From Pyrocephalus nanus (taxonomy: Eukaryota > Chordata > Aves > Passeriformes > Tyrannidae), in NCBI GenBank assembly GCA_038380795.1, contig CM076266.1, positions 37,399,425-37,463,424 of the forward strand: a stretch of 64,000 bases of DNA, in the 5' to 3' direction. Positions 63,701 through 64,000 of the stretch are shown in pieces. The notes under the pieces were generated by a model. That model did not search any database and was not told the origin of the DNA. It saw nothing but the letters and a program-made list of their open reading frames with translations. How positions within the stretch are numbered: position 1 is the stretch's first letter; each line of letters begins with the position of its first letter. The translations under genes were made by a program, and so were the position numbers.

Positions 63701-64000
63701 AGCTCACATCATGGAATTAATACCAGCACAACACTGCCCTTGAGTTAATCAGCCGTGTCTTTCAGTGGAGCTAACTAATCCACACACAAAACTCTGCTGA
63801 TAGGGATAGGCCTCTTCCAGATAGAAATCTGCCCATCTACACTCATCTGAGAGGTTTCTGTATTCTATGACATGCACATAATCAATTTGACTTTAAGCAT
63901 CCTCAGCATCTCTGTCTCATTCCAGACTTCCTTCCTAATCAGTGGAGAGAAATAGGCACGTGAACACTGTCCACTTGACATAGACACCTCTACTGGGAAG

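Larger units (their letters stand above)
47651..64000 (-). other. CREB5: CREB5 upstream intron (partial)
   Basis: This is sequence upstream of the first recognised coding exon on the minus strand, presumably intron because that exon begins at an acceptor (tttaacatgtag). No CpG island, promoter or first exon is evident. It contains AT-rich blocks resembling conserved noncoding DNA (about 51090-53360, 56640-56830 and 60050-60370), a 214-bp purine tract (54716-54929), a 39-nt A run, the CR1 fragment (57456-57737) and a GC-richer unexplained block (57950-59340). That it is still within CREB5 is inference. Confidence 0.7.

Noticed and set aside
1..64000. CRISPR arrays, bacterial operons, tRNA or rRNA genes
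   Set aside because: There are no regularly spaced repeats, no prokaryotic gene density and no tRNA B-box or rRNA signatures; the DNA is vertebrate intronic sequence.

Overview
This window is vertebrate nuclear DNA and almost certainly avian. It is AT-rich, nearly free of interspersed repeats, and carries no bacterial-style gene layout. It has one clear 5'-truncated CR1 LINE (about 57456-57737), a family typical of birds and other sauropsids, and its short coding segments are flanked by canonical GT-AG splice sites.

The only gene I can support is CREB5 (cAMP-responsive element-binding protein 5, also CRE-BPa), read on the minus strand. Four consecutive coding exons are present: 47579-47650 (72 nt), 44298-44391 (94 nt), 35752-35873 (122 nt) and 7072-7244 (173 nt). 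Spliced in that order they give 461 nt, or 153 codons plus two bases, with consistent intron phases (0, 1, 0, then 2 leaving the window). They encode the regulatory N-terminal half: a C2H2 zinc finger split between the first two exons, a TPTPTRF stress-kinase acceptor region with the adjoining activation segment, and a Q/S/P-rich linker. The downstream exons with the His-rich region and the DNA-binding bZIP lie beyond position 1. The promoter and 5' noncoding exons lie beyond position 64000 or were not recognised.

Layout: 1-7071 is the intron after the 173-nt exon (partial); 7245-35751 is a 28.5-kb intron; 35874-44297 is 8.4 kb; 44392-47578 is 3.2 kb; 47651-64000 is upstream intron (partial). 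The introns hold homopolymers, A/T microsatellites, long polypurine/polypyrimidine tracts (4184-4278, 33524-33636, 44405-44461, 54716-54929), G-rich potential quadruplexes, a 45-bp tandem duplication beside the 173-nt exon, and several AT-rich blocks that look like conserved noncoding elements but cannot be tested here. Apart from frames overlapping the CREB5 exons, the open frames in the window look like chance; the longest are about 150 codons.

I found no evidence of a novel multi-gene system. The best second-look items are local: the microsatellite that forms the polypyrimidine tract of the zinc-finger exon, the 45-bp in-frame duplication, a CTCF-like site near the 122-nt exon, and the candidate regulatory blocks in the large introns.
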